A stretch of 64,000 nt of DNA from Thermoplasmata archaeon (GCA_021844945.1 JAKBSJ010000004.1:62001-126000), one strand, 5' to 3'. Shown: positions 37,470 to 47,475, numbered from the stretch's first letter. Notes: generated by a model from the letters alone, not told the origin. Made by a program: numbers and translations.

Positions 37470-38228
37470 TCACCCCGCGTACGAATACGCGGAGAAGGAG
37501 TTGCTGTCGAAGGGCGATATGTGGACGGATTGGCCATTCGGGTTACCTTGCATCTGGACGTTTCCCATGACGGAAAGGCCGGCAGAATCGCTTACCGAGG
37601 AGAACACGGCACCGGGCGGTGTGAGACTCGGCATGACCATCATACCCCCGTGGGGAGATTCCGGCGACTCGAAGATCCACTCGGACGACGGGAAGGAGGT
37701 CACCCCGGCGAGGGGGGTCCATGCCGGCGGGTGGTAGGTCGTATTGAAGCCGTTCTCGTCGACCGTGATCACTGCGAGGGCGCCGGTAGAGCTTCCGGAG
37801 ACCTCGATCGTGATCGTATCTCCAAGGGAAGCGGCGAACGTATTCGTCCAGTTGGCCGGGCAGACCCCGTTGCACGGGGGACCTTGCGTGCCTCCCTCAT
37901 CGAAGAGCGTCACGGAACAGCCCAGTTGAGAGCAGCTGACCGTCGCGCCCGCTTGCCAAAAGGGCCACTGCGTCGACCCCAATCGGCTGGATCCTCCCAT
38001 GCCGACCCATAGGGCTGCGGTGCCGGTCCCTTGCCAGTCGGAAGCGGACGGTAGGGTGATTGAACCGTTCGCGGAGCTCACGGTCGTTTGGTCGATGTAG
38101 CCCGCCCAGTTTTCGCTGTCGACGGTCTGACCGGGCTGCGGGAAGAGCAGACCGTAGACGAAGAGTCCCGCGACGACCAGGATCACTGCGAGGGCGAACA
38201 CCAAAATGCCCGTGACGTAGTTCCTCAT
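37470..38228 (-). CDS. Secreted/anchored G1 (eqolisin-like) peptidase-like protein
   Basis: N-terminal TM, then SENWAGYI, WVGMGG, WQAGATVS, GDTITIEVSG, SEWIFESPES, matching the G1 family motif order. Confidence 0.65.
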   Translation of the reverse strand: MRNYVTGILVFALAVILVVAGLFVYGLLFPQPGQTVDSENWAGYIDQTTVSSANGSITLPSASDWQGTGTAALWVGMGGSSRLGSTQWPFWQAGATVSCSQLGCSVTLFDEGGTQGPPCNGVCPANWTNTFAASLGDTITIEVSGSSTGALAVITVDENGFNTTYHPPAWTPLAGVTSFPSSEWIFESPESPHGGMMVMPSLTPPGAVFSSVSDSAGLSVMGNVQMQGNPNGQSVHISPFDSNSFSAYSYAG

Positions 38229-38627
38229 CGACGCCCTCGGAGCCGTTGGTCAGCATTTATCAGGTCGTCCAATGCGCGGACCGGAACGCGGGACCGGTGC
38301 CGAACCCGGTGCTGCCAATCCACGGGATGTCCGAGATAGAGCGGTGATCAGCGACGGCGGTTCGGTGCCGACACGCCTCCGGAACTAGAGGGTTCCGGCC
38401 TTCGTCGGCCGAGGGGTCCTAGCCCTCTCGGCGGCTCGAAGGTTACTTTGACGCCGTACGCGCGGCCCGGAACGAGAGCACCGGCTCGGGGATCGCTCCG
38501 TCCTGTTCCCGGGAGCGTCCGGCGTCCCCTTCCAACCCCACGACCGGATGGGGGATCTTGCCCCGAGACGATCGGGCCTCCGACACCGTGGCCTCCCTCC
38601 ACGGTCTCGTTCCGTGGAGCGATCGGG

Positions 38628-39242
38628 TTAGGAGAAGAGGATCCAGACCGGCCCGGTGAACTTCGAGGATGGAAACGTGAGCGTGAACGTGAGCGTGCCC
38701 GAGCCGAGCCCGGGGATCGTCACGCTATGCACGTCGCTAATGGCGAAGCTCGAGGTGTTCGTGCGAGCGCTATGGATCGTGCAGCTCGACGTGTTGAGGT
38801 TGCGGATACCGATCGAGATGGTGGCGACGTTCCCGACGTACCCCGACAGATGGTTCGGGTAATGCACGGTGAGGCCGGCACCGTACCCGCACGCGTCGGC
38901 CGGGGAGGTCGCGTTGAGCGACGTGATCTGAACCGAGTACGCGCCCGAGTAGAAGACGTAGGCAAAGACGCCGCCTGCAATCGCCACGATGGCGACGACC
39001 GCCACGACGACGAGCAGCAGCGATCGTCGAGGCATGCGTCGGGGGAACGGCACCCCACCGGTGGCGGCCCACGGAGGTGGCGTACGGGGGGGCGAAGGTG
39101 GGGGGAGCGGTGGCCCCATGGCTTCGGGGCGGGGGGTCGCTGCGGGACCCGGGCGCCCGATCTGGGAAGCCCCGCAGAACGGACAGTACTTCGCCCCTGC
39201 CGGGACGCTGGCTCCACAGCTCGGGCACCGAGACCCCTGCAC
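38628..39242 (-). CDS. Zinc-ribbon plus single-TM protein with extracellular domain
   Basis: CPSCGASVPAGAKYCPFCG, Pro-rich linker, LLLVVVAVVAIVAIAGGVFAYVF. Confidence 0.75.
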   Translation of the reverse strand: MQGSRCPSCGASVPAGAKYCPFCGASQIGRPGPAATPRPEAMGPPLPPPSPPRTPPPWAATGGVPFPRRMPRRSLLLVVVAVVAIVAIAGGVFAYVFYSGAYSVQITSLNATSPADACGYGAGLTVHYPNHLSGYVGNVATISIGIRNLNTSSCTIHSARTNTSSFAISDVHSVTIPGLGSGTLTFTLTFPSSKFTGPVWILFS

Positions 39243-39376
39243 GCCGGTGTTCCACCCTCGGGTGTATTTCTAGATGCGGGAACAATCGCGCGGGTTCGGG
39301 AGCACGCCCGTGCAACGAAACCGGCAACGTCCGGTCACCGCTGCTTCTATACTCCAAAACTCTGTCCTCGCGCTCC

Positions 39377-39955
39377 GTGACGAAGAAGGTACCCGGGCGT
39401 GCCGGGACCCTGCTCGCGCCGATCGAAGCCTCCCGGGCCCACGACGTTCGGCAGCGCACCCGGGCGCTCCGGCCACCGAGACCGACCGACTTCTGGGACC
39501 CTTTCTGGGAGCTGGGGGACGCCCTCAAACCGCACTTCGCTGCCGTCGCGAAGCGGGCGCATGTCACGCGCGTTCAGCTCCGGATCCTTGCGTTGATCGA
39601 CGAACGGGGCCCACTCACGGGAGCCCAAATCTCCCGGCTCTTCGAGGTGAGCCCCGCAGCCATCAGCCTGCACGTCGAAGACGCCGTCGCGGCCGGTCTC
39701 GTCGAACGCCGTCCCTCGTTGCGCGACCGCCGACGGATCCTCGTCGTGCCGACCCCCAAGGGTCGAGCGACGTTGCGGGAACTCGAGCGGTTCCGCCGCG
39801 AACTCGGGCAGCGGTTCCGTCGTTCCGTTCCCGCCGGCGACTGGGCAACGATGGTCCGCGTCCTTACCACGATCTCCCGGGAGGCGCGACGGTTGGCCCC
39901 GATCCGCCCGATCCGCGGGTCGGCTCGCGCACGACGGGCTTCTCGCTTCCGATAG
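39377..39955 (+). CDS. MarR-family transcriptional regulator
   Basis: RVQLRILALIDERGPLTGAQISRLFEVSPAAISLHVEDAVAAGLVERRPSLRDRRRILVVPTPKG; probable GTG start. Confidence 0.78.
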   Translation: MTKKVPGRAGTLLAPIEASRAHDVRQRTRALRPPRPTDFWDPFWELGDALKPHFAAVAKRAHVTRVQLRILALIDERGPLTGAQISRLFEVSPAAISLHVEDAVAAGLVERRPSLRDRRRILVVPTPKGRATLRELERFRRELGQRFRRSVPAGDWATMVRVLTTISREARRLAPIRPIRGSARARRASRFR

Positions 39956-40021
39956 CGCTCCCGTCCAGTCCTCGGTAGCGATTAAGAAGGGAGCACCGTC
40001 TCCCGGCTGCCGGGTCCGGGC

Positions 40022-41713
40022 GTGGAGATCGAAGACGAGGTGGTCTCGACCGGGCCGTCCCAGCCGGGGCTGCCTCAGGCGCGCTACAGCCTTACCGTCA
40101 ACTCCGCCTCGGTCTTCGCGGTATATGTCGCCGTCCAAGCGGTCGGGTTCATCGGTTCCCTCTTCGTCTACCGGTTCATCGGGGGCCACACCTCGGGTCA
40201 GGCCCTCTACGGGACCGTCCAGTTCTTCCTGCTGATCGCCTCGACCATCAACACCCTCGCCGACCTGCGGGTCGGATACGGCTACCAACTGCTGGTCGCC
40301 CGCGGACGCTCCCCGTACACGAACACCGGGACCTACCTCCTCCTGCGGTTCCTGCTGGTCGGCCTCGTGGGCCTGATCGTGCTGGGGTTCGGGGGCGTCA
40401 ACGTCGCGGGTGCGATCATCGCCCCGACCACGCAGGACCTCGAGATCCTCGGGCTGTTCCTGCTCCTGCCCGTCTTCTGGACGCTCGAAGCGGTCTACCT
40501 GAACTACTTCACCGGAACCGGCAACGCGCTCAAGGGACAGTACCCAAACTTGGTCGAGGTTTTCGTCCGGACCCCGGTGCTGATCTTCGCCGCCCTGTTC
40601 CTGCCCTCGCTGCTCGGCCTCAGCTACGCGTTCGTGATCGGTGCGGCCGCGGGAGGCCTGTTCTGCCTTCCGGCCCTCTGGCCGCTGCTACGCCGATTCC
40701 GCAAGAGCGAGGCGGTCCTGCTCCTCAAGTTCAGCTGGCCTCTCCTCGGCGCGCTCGGCCTCTCCACGGCCGCGACGACCCTGACCCCGTTCTTCGTCCA
40801 AGCGTCGCTCGGGGCGGCCCTGCTCAACCAGTTCAACCTGGTCAATGGCTTTCGGATACTGCTGATCGCCTTGCCGACCGCGGTCGCGACGCCGCTGTTC
40901 CCGTACGTCGCCGCGCTGCACAAACGGCAGAACTACCACGGCATCCGCGACGGGATGTGGAACGCGATTCGCTACTCGTCGATGGTCCTGATTCCGGGCG
41001 TCGTCGCCATGACGGTCTACCGCGTCAATATCCTCCAGATCGTCAACCATTCCTATGTCGGAGGGGCGAGCGCGCTCGCGCTCCTCGCGATCGGGACGAT
41101 CCCCGCCGCGATCGCTCTGATCCTCGGTACGGGCCTGGCGGCGATCGGATGGCGCCGCCTCGAATTCTACCTCACCGGCCTGCAGGTGATCCTCCTCTTC
41201 GCGATCTGCTTCGCTCTCCTGCCCCCGTACGGGATTCTTCCCCGGAGCGACGGTCTCGTCTCCGCCTCGATCGCAATCCTCGCCTCGAGCACCGCCGCCT
41301 TCGGCCTCAACGCCTGGTTCGTCTACCGCCTGATGCGCGTGCGCATCTTCCCGCGCTCGATCCTCTTCATCGTGCTGAGCGCGCTGATCGCCTTCCTCGC
41401 GATCTCGCGGGTGAACGCCTACCTACCCACCTACCTACGGAGCAACCTCGCGCTCCTGGTGATCGGTCTGATCGTCGGCACGCTGGTCTACACCCTCGTC
41501 CTCGCGCTCGTGGGGGAGCTCGCGAAGGAGGACGTCTATCGGATCGGGCGGTCGATGGACCTTCCGCGCGGATTGCTGCGGGCGGTGGCGCGGCTCTGCT
41601 GGCGAAAGGATACGCCCTACGTCGTCCTTCCGGTAGATGTCGCGGACGTTCCCGGCCTCACGACCGGCGATTTCCCGGACAACGAGGAGCCCCCCGGCCC
41701 CCTGCCGCCGTAG
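40022..41713 (+). CDS. Oligosaccharide flippase-like polytopic membrane protein (MATE/Wzx fold)
   Basis: 12+ hydrophobic segments, long flippase-like length, GTG start. Confidence 0.75.
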   Translation: MEIEDEVVSTGPSQPGLPQARYSLTVNSASVFAVYVAVQAVGFIGSLFVYRFIGGHTSGQALYGTVQFFLLIASTINTLADLRVGYGYQLLVARGRSPYTNTGTYLLLRFLLVGLVGLIVLGFGGVNVAGAIIAPTTQDLEILGLFLLLPVFWTLEAVYLNYFTGTGNALKGQYPNLVEVFVRTPVLIFAALFLPSLLGLSYAFVIGAAAGGLFCLPALWPLLRRFRKSEAVLLLKFSWPLLGALGLSTAATTLTPFFVQASLGAALLNQFNLVNGFRILLIALPTAVATPLFPYVAALHKRQNYHGIRDGMWNAIRYSSMVLIPGVVAMTVYRVNILQIVNHSYVGGASALALLAIGTIPAAIALILGTGLAAIGWRRLEFYLTGLQVILLFAICFALLPPYGILPRSDGLVSASIAILASSTAAFGLNAWFVYRLMRVRIFPRSILFIVLSALIAFLAISRVNAYLPTYLRSNLALLVIGLIVGTLVYTLVLALVGELAKEDVYRIGRSMDLPRGLLRAVARLCWRKDTPYVVLPVDVADVPGLTTGDFPDNEEPPGPLPP

Positions 41714-41732
41714 ACCGGGTCGGGATTCCGGC

Positions 41733-42656
41733 CTATCGCACGGAGGAGGTCATGAGCACGCGACGCGCGAGGGCTTCGACGACCTCGGGTCGGTCGTTCG
41801 GGGGCGGGACCCGACGATAATCGATCCCCCGCTCGACGGACGCTTTCTTCACCACGACGTCCAGGTCGTAGAGCGTCTCGAGGTGATCGAAGACGAATCC
41901 TGTCGACGCGACGAGCTGCGTACGGGCCCCCTTCTCCTTCCAGTCGCTCATCACATCGACGATGTCCGGGCCGAGCCACGGCTCGGTGGTGTTCCCCGGG
42001 CTCTGGTACGTGAAGCTCCAGCGCTCGAGCCCGGCGGCCGCAGCGACGGCCCCTGCGGTGGCCCGGACGAGGTCCGGATACCGGTCCCCCCGATCCTGAA
42101 ACCGTTGGGGGAGGCTGTGCGCGGAGAGGATCACCGCGGCCCGAGGATCGCGGACCAGAGCGAGCGACCGTCGGATCTCCTCGGCCCAGTAGCCGATCCA
42201 GCTCGGGTCGAGGTTCCAACCGGCCCGGAGGTCGACGGAGACCGGCTGCGGCGAGGCGCGAATCCCTTCCGCGACACCGGCCCGGTAGGGTTCGATGATC
42301 CATGGGGAGTCGTACGGGCTCAGTGGGACGGCTACGAGTTCGGCGAACCCATCGCGGGCCGCGGCCGGGATGACGTCGCGCAGCCACGGCTTCCAGTGCT
42401 TCATGCCGAGGTAGACTCGGCTGCCCGGGCGTTCTCGCTGGATCCGGCGCTCGAGCTGGTCCCGGACCGACGCGAGGATGTGGTTCTGCGGAGAGCCTCC
42501 GATGATCTCGTAGCGACGGACGTATTCCGCCACCATTTCCTCGCTCGGCGCCGTCCCATGCAGGACCTCGGTGAGGTACCCCGGCAGGTCCTCCGGTCCG
42601 GAGGGGCTGCCGTATCCCATCAGCAGCACCCCCATGGGCCTCGGTCCGTCGGTCAT
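41733..42656 (-). CDS. hemH: Ferrochelatase family (HemH/CpfC)
   Basis: GVLLMGYGSPSGPEDLPGYL; VILSAHSLPQRFQDRGDRYP; SFTYQSPGNTTEPWLGPDI; ASTGFVFDHLETLYDLD. Confidence 0.93.
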   Translation of the reverse strand: MTDGPRPMGVLLMGYGSPSGPEDLPGYLTEVLHGTAPSEEMVAEYVRRYEIIGGSPQNHILASVRDQLERRIQRERPGSRVYLGMKHWKPWLRDVIPAAARDGFAELVAVPLSPYDSPWIIEPYRAGVAEGIRASPQPVSVDLRAGWNLDPSWIGYWAEEIRRSLALVRDPRAAVILSAHSLPQRFQDRGDRYPDLVRATAGAVAAAAGLERWSFTYQSPGNTTEPWLGPDIVDVMSDWKEKGARTQLVASTGFVFDHLETLYDLDVVVKKASVERGIDYRRVPPPNDRPEVVEALARRVLMTSSVR

Positions 42657-43690
42657 GGCGCGGCTCCTGACATCGGGTAGGCGTGCACGAACTCCACCAA
42701 ATCCCGGACCCGAGCCGGATCCGTCGCGGGGTACACTCCATGGCCTAAATTGAAGACGTGCGAGCGACCGTCCGGAACCTCGAGCAGGACCTGCTCCGCC
42801 TCCCGTTCGAGCGCCGCGGGAGCGGCCAGCAATGCTCCGGGATCGAGGTTTCCCTGGAGCGCCACCTCCGATCCCACTTTCGCCCGGACGCGCCCGAGCG
42901 GTTCGCGCCAGTCGACCCCGAGCGCGTCCTCCCCCAAGCGCCCGAGGCGCTCGGTGAGATGAGCCGAGGCCGTGCTGAAGTAGATCGTGGGGCGGCCCGT
43001 GCCGCGCAGGGCGTCGAAGATCGATCGCAGCGGGGACTCGAGATGGTCTGCGAACGTTCGGACCCCGACCGCGCCGACCCAAGTATCGAAGATCTGGAGC
43101 GCATTCGCCCCGGCCCTCGACTGCATCGTGAGGTAGCGGACGGTCATCTCGGTGAGATGCCCGATCAGCCGGTCGAAGGCAGCCGGCTCGGCGAATATCA
43201 TGCGCTTTGTCTCGGCGTAATCTCGGGAGGGGCCGCCCTCGATGAGGTACGAGGCGAGGGTGAACGGGCCGCCGGCGAAACCCACGATCGGCCGATCCGT
43301 TCCGGCGGCGTGGAACCGTCGGATCGCCTCTCCGACGAACCCCGTGTCCCGCTCGGCATCGAACGTCCGCAGATCGTCGACCGCCCGAGCCGACCGGATC
43401 GGATGGGGAATCACCGGACCCACCCCCGGGTCGATCGTGAACTCGATGCCGAGGCCGGCGAACGGAAGCGTGATGTCGGCGTACACGACCGCCGCATCGA
43501 CGTCGAACAAACGGACGGGCTCGAGCGTGACCCTCGCGGCGAGATCCGGGGTCCGAGCGAGCTCCAGGATCGGATGGGCGGCGCGCAGCGCGCGATAGCC
43601 CGGGAGATAGCGCCCGGCTTGGCGCATGAGCCAGATCGGGCGTCGGTCCACGGGCTCGCCGCGCAGTGCCCGAAGGAACCGTTCTCTCAC
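42653..43690 (-). CDS. hemE: Uroporphyrinogen decarboxylase
   Basis: RRPIWLMRQAGRYLPGYRALR; GFAGGPFTLASYLIEGGPSRDY; NLGHGVYPATDP; GTG start overlapping hemL stop. Confidence 0.95.
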   Translation of the reverse strand: MRERFLRALRGEPVDRRPIWLMRQAGRYLPGYRALRAAHPILELARTPDLAARVTLEPVRLFDVDAAVVYADITLPFAGLGIEFTIDPGVGPVIPHPIRSARAVDDLRTFDAERDTGFVGEAIRRFHAAGTDRPIVGFAGGPFTLASYLIEGGPSRDYAETKRMIFAEPAAFDRLIGHLTEMTVRYLTMQSRAGANALQIFDTWVGAVGVRTFADHLESPLRSIFDALRGTGRPTIYFSTASAHLTERLGRLGEDALGVDWREPLGRVRAKVGSEVALQGNLDPGALLAAPAALEREAEQVLLEVPDGRSHVFNLGHGVYPATDPARVRDLVEFVHAYPMSGAAP

Positions 43691-44997
43691 AAAGGTCTCC
43701 CGGCCACCGAACGGAACGCTTGGGCGAGCGCCGCTCCCGCCCGATCGATCTCCTTCGGCCCGTACGCTGCCGAGACGAACGCCGTCTCGAGCGTCGAGGG
43801 AGGGAGGTAGACGCCGGCGGCCAACGCGGCGTGGAAGAAGCGCGCGTAGCGCTTTCGGTCCGATCGTTGGGCGTGCGCGAGCGAGCGCACCGGCCCGTCC
43901 GAGAAGAACAGGCCCAGCATGGATCCCGCCCGCTGAAGGCAGAACGGGCGAACGTTCGCGGACGCGGCGCCGTCCTCGATGGCCTGGGCCAGCCGGGCGC
44001 TCGCTCGCTCGAGCCGATGGTACACGCTCGGGCGCAGCGCATCGAGCACCGCCGCGCCGGCGGCCATCGCCACCGGATTGCCCGATAGGGTACCGGCCTG
44101 GTAGACCGGGCCCAACGGGGCGACGACCTCCATCACCCGACGCCGACCTCCGTAGGCGGCGACCGGCATTCCTCCTCCGATGACCTTCCCGAGGGTCACA
44201 AGATCCGGCTCCAGGCCTAGCTCGGGGGCGACGATCCCGCGTCGGAGGCGGAATCCGGTGATCACCTCGTCCGCGATCGCGAGCGCGCCCGAGCGCCGGC
44301 ACCAGCGGGTGATCCGGCGCAGAAATCCCGCGACCGGTGGCACCACGCCCATGTTGCCGGCAATCGGCTCGACGATGACGGCGGAGATTCTTCCTCCTTC
44401 CCTTTCGAACAGTCGATCCAGAGCGTCCAAGTCGTTGTACGGAAGCACCCGGGTCTCTCGGACTACGGTCCGGGGCACGCCGGCCGAGTCCGGGAGGGTT
44501 CCCGTCGCGACGCCGGAACCCGCGCGAGCGAGGAGGCCATCCGAGTGGCCGTGATACCCCCCGGCAAACTTCACGATGATCGATCGGCCCGTGAACCCGC
44601 GGGCGACCCGGATCGCGCTCATCGTCGCCTCGGTCCCGGAGCTTACGAACCTCAGCCGTTCCGCTTCGGGAACGGCCGCCCGGATCCGCTCGGCGAGCTC
44701 GTGCTCCCGCGGAGAGGGGGCTCCGAAGCTGAGCCCGTCGCGGACCGCGGCGCGCACCGCCGAAACGACCGTCGGGGGCGCTCCTCCGAGGAGGTTCGCT
44801 CCCCACGAGTTCACGAGGTCGAGGTACCGTCGGCCGTCGACGTCGACGAGTTCGGCGCCGCGGGACGACGCGAAGACCACGGGAGTGCCACCGACCGCTC
44901 GGAACGCACGCACGGGGCTATCGACCCCCCCAACGATCGAGCGCTGCGCGCGACGGAACAGTGCCCGCGACCGGGGCCCCGGGACCGCCGGGCTCAC
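43687..44997 (-). CDS. hemL: Glutamate-1-semialdehyde 2,1-aminomutase
   Basis: SIVGGVDSPVRAF; RFVSSGTEATMSAIRVARGFTGR; LVTLGKVIGGGMPVAAYGG; GTG start overlapping hemQ stop. Confidence 0.95.
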   Translation of the reverse strand: MSPAVPGPRSRALFRRAQRSIVGGVDSPVRAFRAVGGTPVVFASSRGAELVDVDGRRYLDLVNSWGANLLGGAPPTVVSAVRAAVRDGLSFGAPSPREHELAERIRAAVPEAERLRFVSSGTEATMSAIRVARGFTGRSIIVKFAGGYHGHSDGLLARAGSGVATGTLPDSAGVPRTVVRETRVLPYNDLDALDRLFEREGGRISAVIVEPIAGNMGVVPPVAGFLRRITRWCRRSGALAIADEVITGFRLRRGIVAPELGLEPDLVTLGKVIGGGMPVAAYGGRRRVMEVVAPLGPVYQAGTLSGNPVAMAAGAAVLDALRPSVYHRLERASARLAQAIEDGAASANVRPFCLQRAGSMLGLFFSDGPVRSLAHAQRSDRKRYARFFHAALAAGVYLPPSTLETAFVSAAYGPKEIDRAGAALAQAFRSVAGRPL

Positions 44998-45725
44998 GGC
45001 AGACCTTCGGCCAGCTCCAGCATGCGCGCGGGACTGACCTTGAGGCAGGTGAAAATCGGGGTCTCGAGCTCCGTGTACCGGCTCGCCTCGCTCGGACGAA
45101 GCTTTTGGACGAGATCCAGGAACTCCCCCGGCCATTCCGCTTCGAACGCGAGGATGAACTCCGGGTCATCGAGGCCGAACGAATAGCCCGTGTGGATCTG
45201 GACGCGCGGGAAGTGGTGACCGATGCGGAAGTGCTCGCCCATCATCCGTTGCCGCTCCTCGAAGGGGATCGAGTACCACTCGCGCTTTTTGACGAACGGA
45301 TAGACGAACAGGTACGGCAGGTCGAACGGCCGGCGCCGACTACCGTCGGAGGCGGACACGGCGTGTTCGCCGAGGTATTCGGAACGCCGGGCCATCCCGA
45401 GGTACGAGTACGCCGACGCCAGGTACCCTCCCATCGGGGTACCAAGGATACGGGCGTGGAATTCCTGGATTTGTCCGAGGTCCGGGGCGATCATCCACAG
45501 CGCGAAGTCGGCGTCGCCCCGCGTCCCGACGGTGGAGTACGTGCGCAGGATCAGACCGGGCGGTGGCGCGTCGAGCAACGCCGAGAGCCGCTCACGGCCG
45601 GTCCGCCGCTCCTCGGCCGGGAGCCGCCGCCACTCGGGCTGAAGCCGGTAGAAGCTGTACTTCACGAACTCGCGTGGCCCCTCGTCCTCGGGCTCCTTCG
45701 CCGGCGATCGGGTCCCGGACATCAC
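44994..45725 (-). CDS. hemQ: Chlorite dismutase-family protein, coproheme decarboxylase (HemQ/ChdC)-like
   Basis: YSTVGTRGDADFALWMIAPDLGQIQEF; YPFVKKREWYSIPFEERQRMMGEHFRIG; within heme operon. Confidence 0.9.
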   Translation of the reverse strand: MMSGTRSPAKEPEDEGPREFVKYSFYRLQPEWRRLPAEERRTGRERLSALLDAPPPGLILRTYSTVGTRGDADFALWMIAPDLGQIQEFHARILGTPMGGYLASAYSYLGMARRSEYLGEHAVSASDGSRRRPFDLPYLFVYPFVKKREWYSIPFEERQRMMGEHFRIGHHFPRVQIHTGYSFGLDDPEFILAFEAEWPGEFLDLVQKLRPSEASRYTELETPIFTCLKVSPARMLELAEGLP

Positions 45726-46720
45726 CTCGCCCCCGCCCCGGCCGCGATCTGCCGTGCGAAGTACGTGAGCACGAGGTCCGCTCCCGCCCGATGGATCGCT
45801 CCGATCGACTCCGAGATCGCCGCGGGCTCGTCCAGCCAGCCCCGCGACGCGGCGGCGCGGATCATCGAGTACTCGCCGCTGACCTGGTATGCGGCGAGGG
45901 GCAGATCGAAGCGCTCGCGGGCGCGGGCGAGCAGATCGAGCGCCGGCATCGCCGGCTTCACCATGAGGATGTCCGCGCCCTCCCGCGCATCCCGCGCGAA
46001 CGCGGCGAGGGCATCGCCCGCGCGACGAGGGTCGATCTGATACCCGGCACGATCGCCGAACGACGGCGCCGAGTCCTCCGCCTCCCGGAACGGGCCGTAG
46101 AACGCGGAGGCCAGCTTGGCGCTGTAGGCAAGTATCCCGACGTTCGAGAACCCCGCCCGGTCCAGCGCGTCGCGGACCGCTCCCACCTGATGGTCCATCA
46201 TGGAGCTGGGGCCGACGAATTCCGCACCGGCCCGCGCGTGGGCGACCGCGATGGACCCGAGCCGATCGAGCGTCGCGTCGTTATCGACCTCGTCACCCCT
46301 ACGGACTCCGCAGTGGCCGTGATCGGTGTAGGCGCACAGGCACACGTCCGTGAGGACCACGATTTCCGGAGCGGCTTCGCGGAACGCTCGGGTCGCCAGG
46401 GCGACCGCGCTATCGTCCGCGTCCGCCTCCGACCCTCGTGCGTCCTTCCGCCTCGGGATCCCGAAGAGCATGACCGCGCGGATCCCCTCGTCACGCAAGG
46501 CTCGCGCGAACGCCACGGCGCGTCCGGCCGAGATCCGCTCGATCCCGGGCATCGCGGCGATCGGCACTGCAGGGCCATCCCCCGGACCGACGAACACCGG
46601 GTAGACGAGGTTACGGATCGTGAGCGTGGGCGGAGCGACGAGGTCTCGCACGGCCGCGCGCACTCGAAGTCGACGCGGTCGATGCCGACGCGCGGACGCG
46701 TCGGCGCTCATCGGCTCCAT
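45722..46720 (-). CDS. hemB: Porphobilinogen synthase
   Basis: DVCLCAYTDHGHCGV Zn-cysteine motif; ILAYSAKLASAFYGPFREA; MVKPAMPALD; AAYQVSGEYSMI. Confidence 0.95.
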   Translation of the reverse strand: MEPMSADASARRHRPRRLRVRAAVRDLVAPPTLTIRNLVYPVFVGPGDGPAVPIAAMPGIERISAGRAVAFARALRDEGIRAVMLFGIPRRKDARGSEADADDSAVALATRAFREAAPEIVVLTDVCLCAYTDHGHCGVRRGDEVDNDATLDRLGSIAVAHARAGAEFVGPSSMMDHQVGAVRDALDRAGFSNVGILAYSAKLASAFYGPFREAEDSAPSFGDRAGYQIDPRRAGDALAAFARDAREGADILMVKPAMPALDLLARARERFDLPLAAYQVSGEYSMIRAAASRGWLDEPAAISESIGAIHRAGADLVLTYFARQIAAGAGAR

Positions 46721-47471
46721 GCTCGAACCATCGAGAAACGTAGTAGGTTATCTCTTGTGTCGTTACTCCCCCGATACTTCGGGCTCCGTGAATCCCATGG
46801 CCTCGCGCCGCGCGCCGGGTCCGTTCGCCCAGGACCCACACCGGGGCCGCCCGGCTCAGCGAGCGTAGACCGACGCTGCCTAATGCCGCACGGAGGGCCG
46901 AAATTGCCGAAGGGCTGGTCATGATCCAAGCGTCGGAGTCGGCGAGTGCGCGCACTTCCCGAGAAGTCAGTCGGCCCCGGGGGCACACGGAGTAGCTCAC
47001 GAGGTCCAGCACTCGGTCGCCCCGCCTTCGGAGCGTCCGGGCCACGCCCGGGCCGGCTCGGTCGCTGCGCGGATAGACGACCGAACGCGGTCGGGATCGG
47101 CGCAGCGCTTCCAGGATGGGAAGCGCCCCCAGCCCGGCAGCGTGATGCGCTTGGAGGAAGCCACGGGCTCGAAGAGCCCGCGCCGTCGCCGGGCCCGCGG
47201 CCCATATCTCGAGCGAGGGACCTTGGGCGCGAATGAGCCGCGACAGGGGACGAACGAACGCCGTCACGACCTCGGAGCTCGTAACGACCAGAGTGTCGAA
47301 CGCCCCGAACTCCGCGAGCGCCCCGCGTAACAGGGACACGGGGCGCGGCCGGAAGTCGAGGACCGGGATCCGCACGAGTCGCACCCCGATCGCGCGGAGC
47401 CCCTCGTCCAGTCCGGGGAGAGCGTCCGGAGCACTGACGAGTGCGACCATCGCCCGCGGAGAGGCTGCCAT
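46611..47471 (-). CDS. hemD: Uroporphyrinogen-III synthase
   Basis: FDTLVVTSSEVV; YPRSDRAG; DAWIMTSPSAI; between hemB and hemC; C-terminus overlaps hemB by ~110 nt. Confidence 0.82.
   Translation of the reverse strand: MAASPRAMVALVSAPDALPGLDEGLRAIGVRLVRIPVLDFRPRPVSLLRGALAEFGAFDTLVVTSSEVVTAFVRPLSRLIRAQGPSLEIWAAGPATARALRARGFLQAHHAAGLGALPILEALRRSRPRSVVYPRSDRAGPGVARTLRRRGDRVLDLVSYSVCPRGRLTSREVRALADSDAWIMTSPSAISALRAALGSVGLRSLSRAAPVWVLGERTRRAARGHGIHGARSIGGVTTQEITYYVSRWFEHGADERRRVRASASTASTSSARGRARPRRSAHAHDP
46739..46750 (-). promoter_or_regulatory. TAACCTACTACG motif copy 19 nt upstream of hemB start
   Basis: CGTAGTAGGTTA on + strand, identical to copies at 1911-1922 and 1996-2007. Confidence 0.5.
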
Positions 47472-47475
47472 GCGG

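Noticed and set aside
38240-38627. Gene between the G1-like protein and the zinc-ribbon protein (ORFs 38348-38602 -, 38448-39380 +)
   Set aside because: Low-complexity Arg/Pro/Gly composition, no family-like motif.
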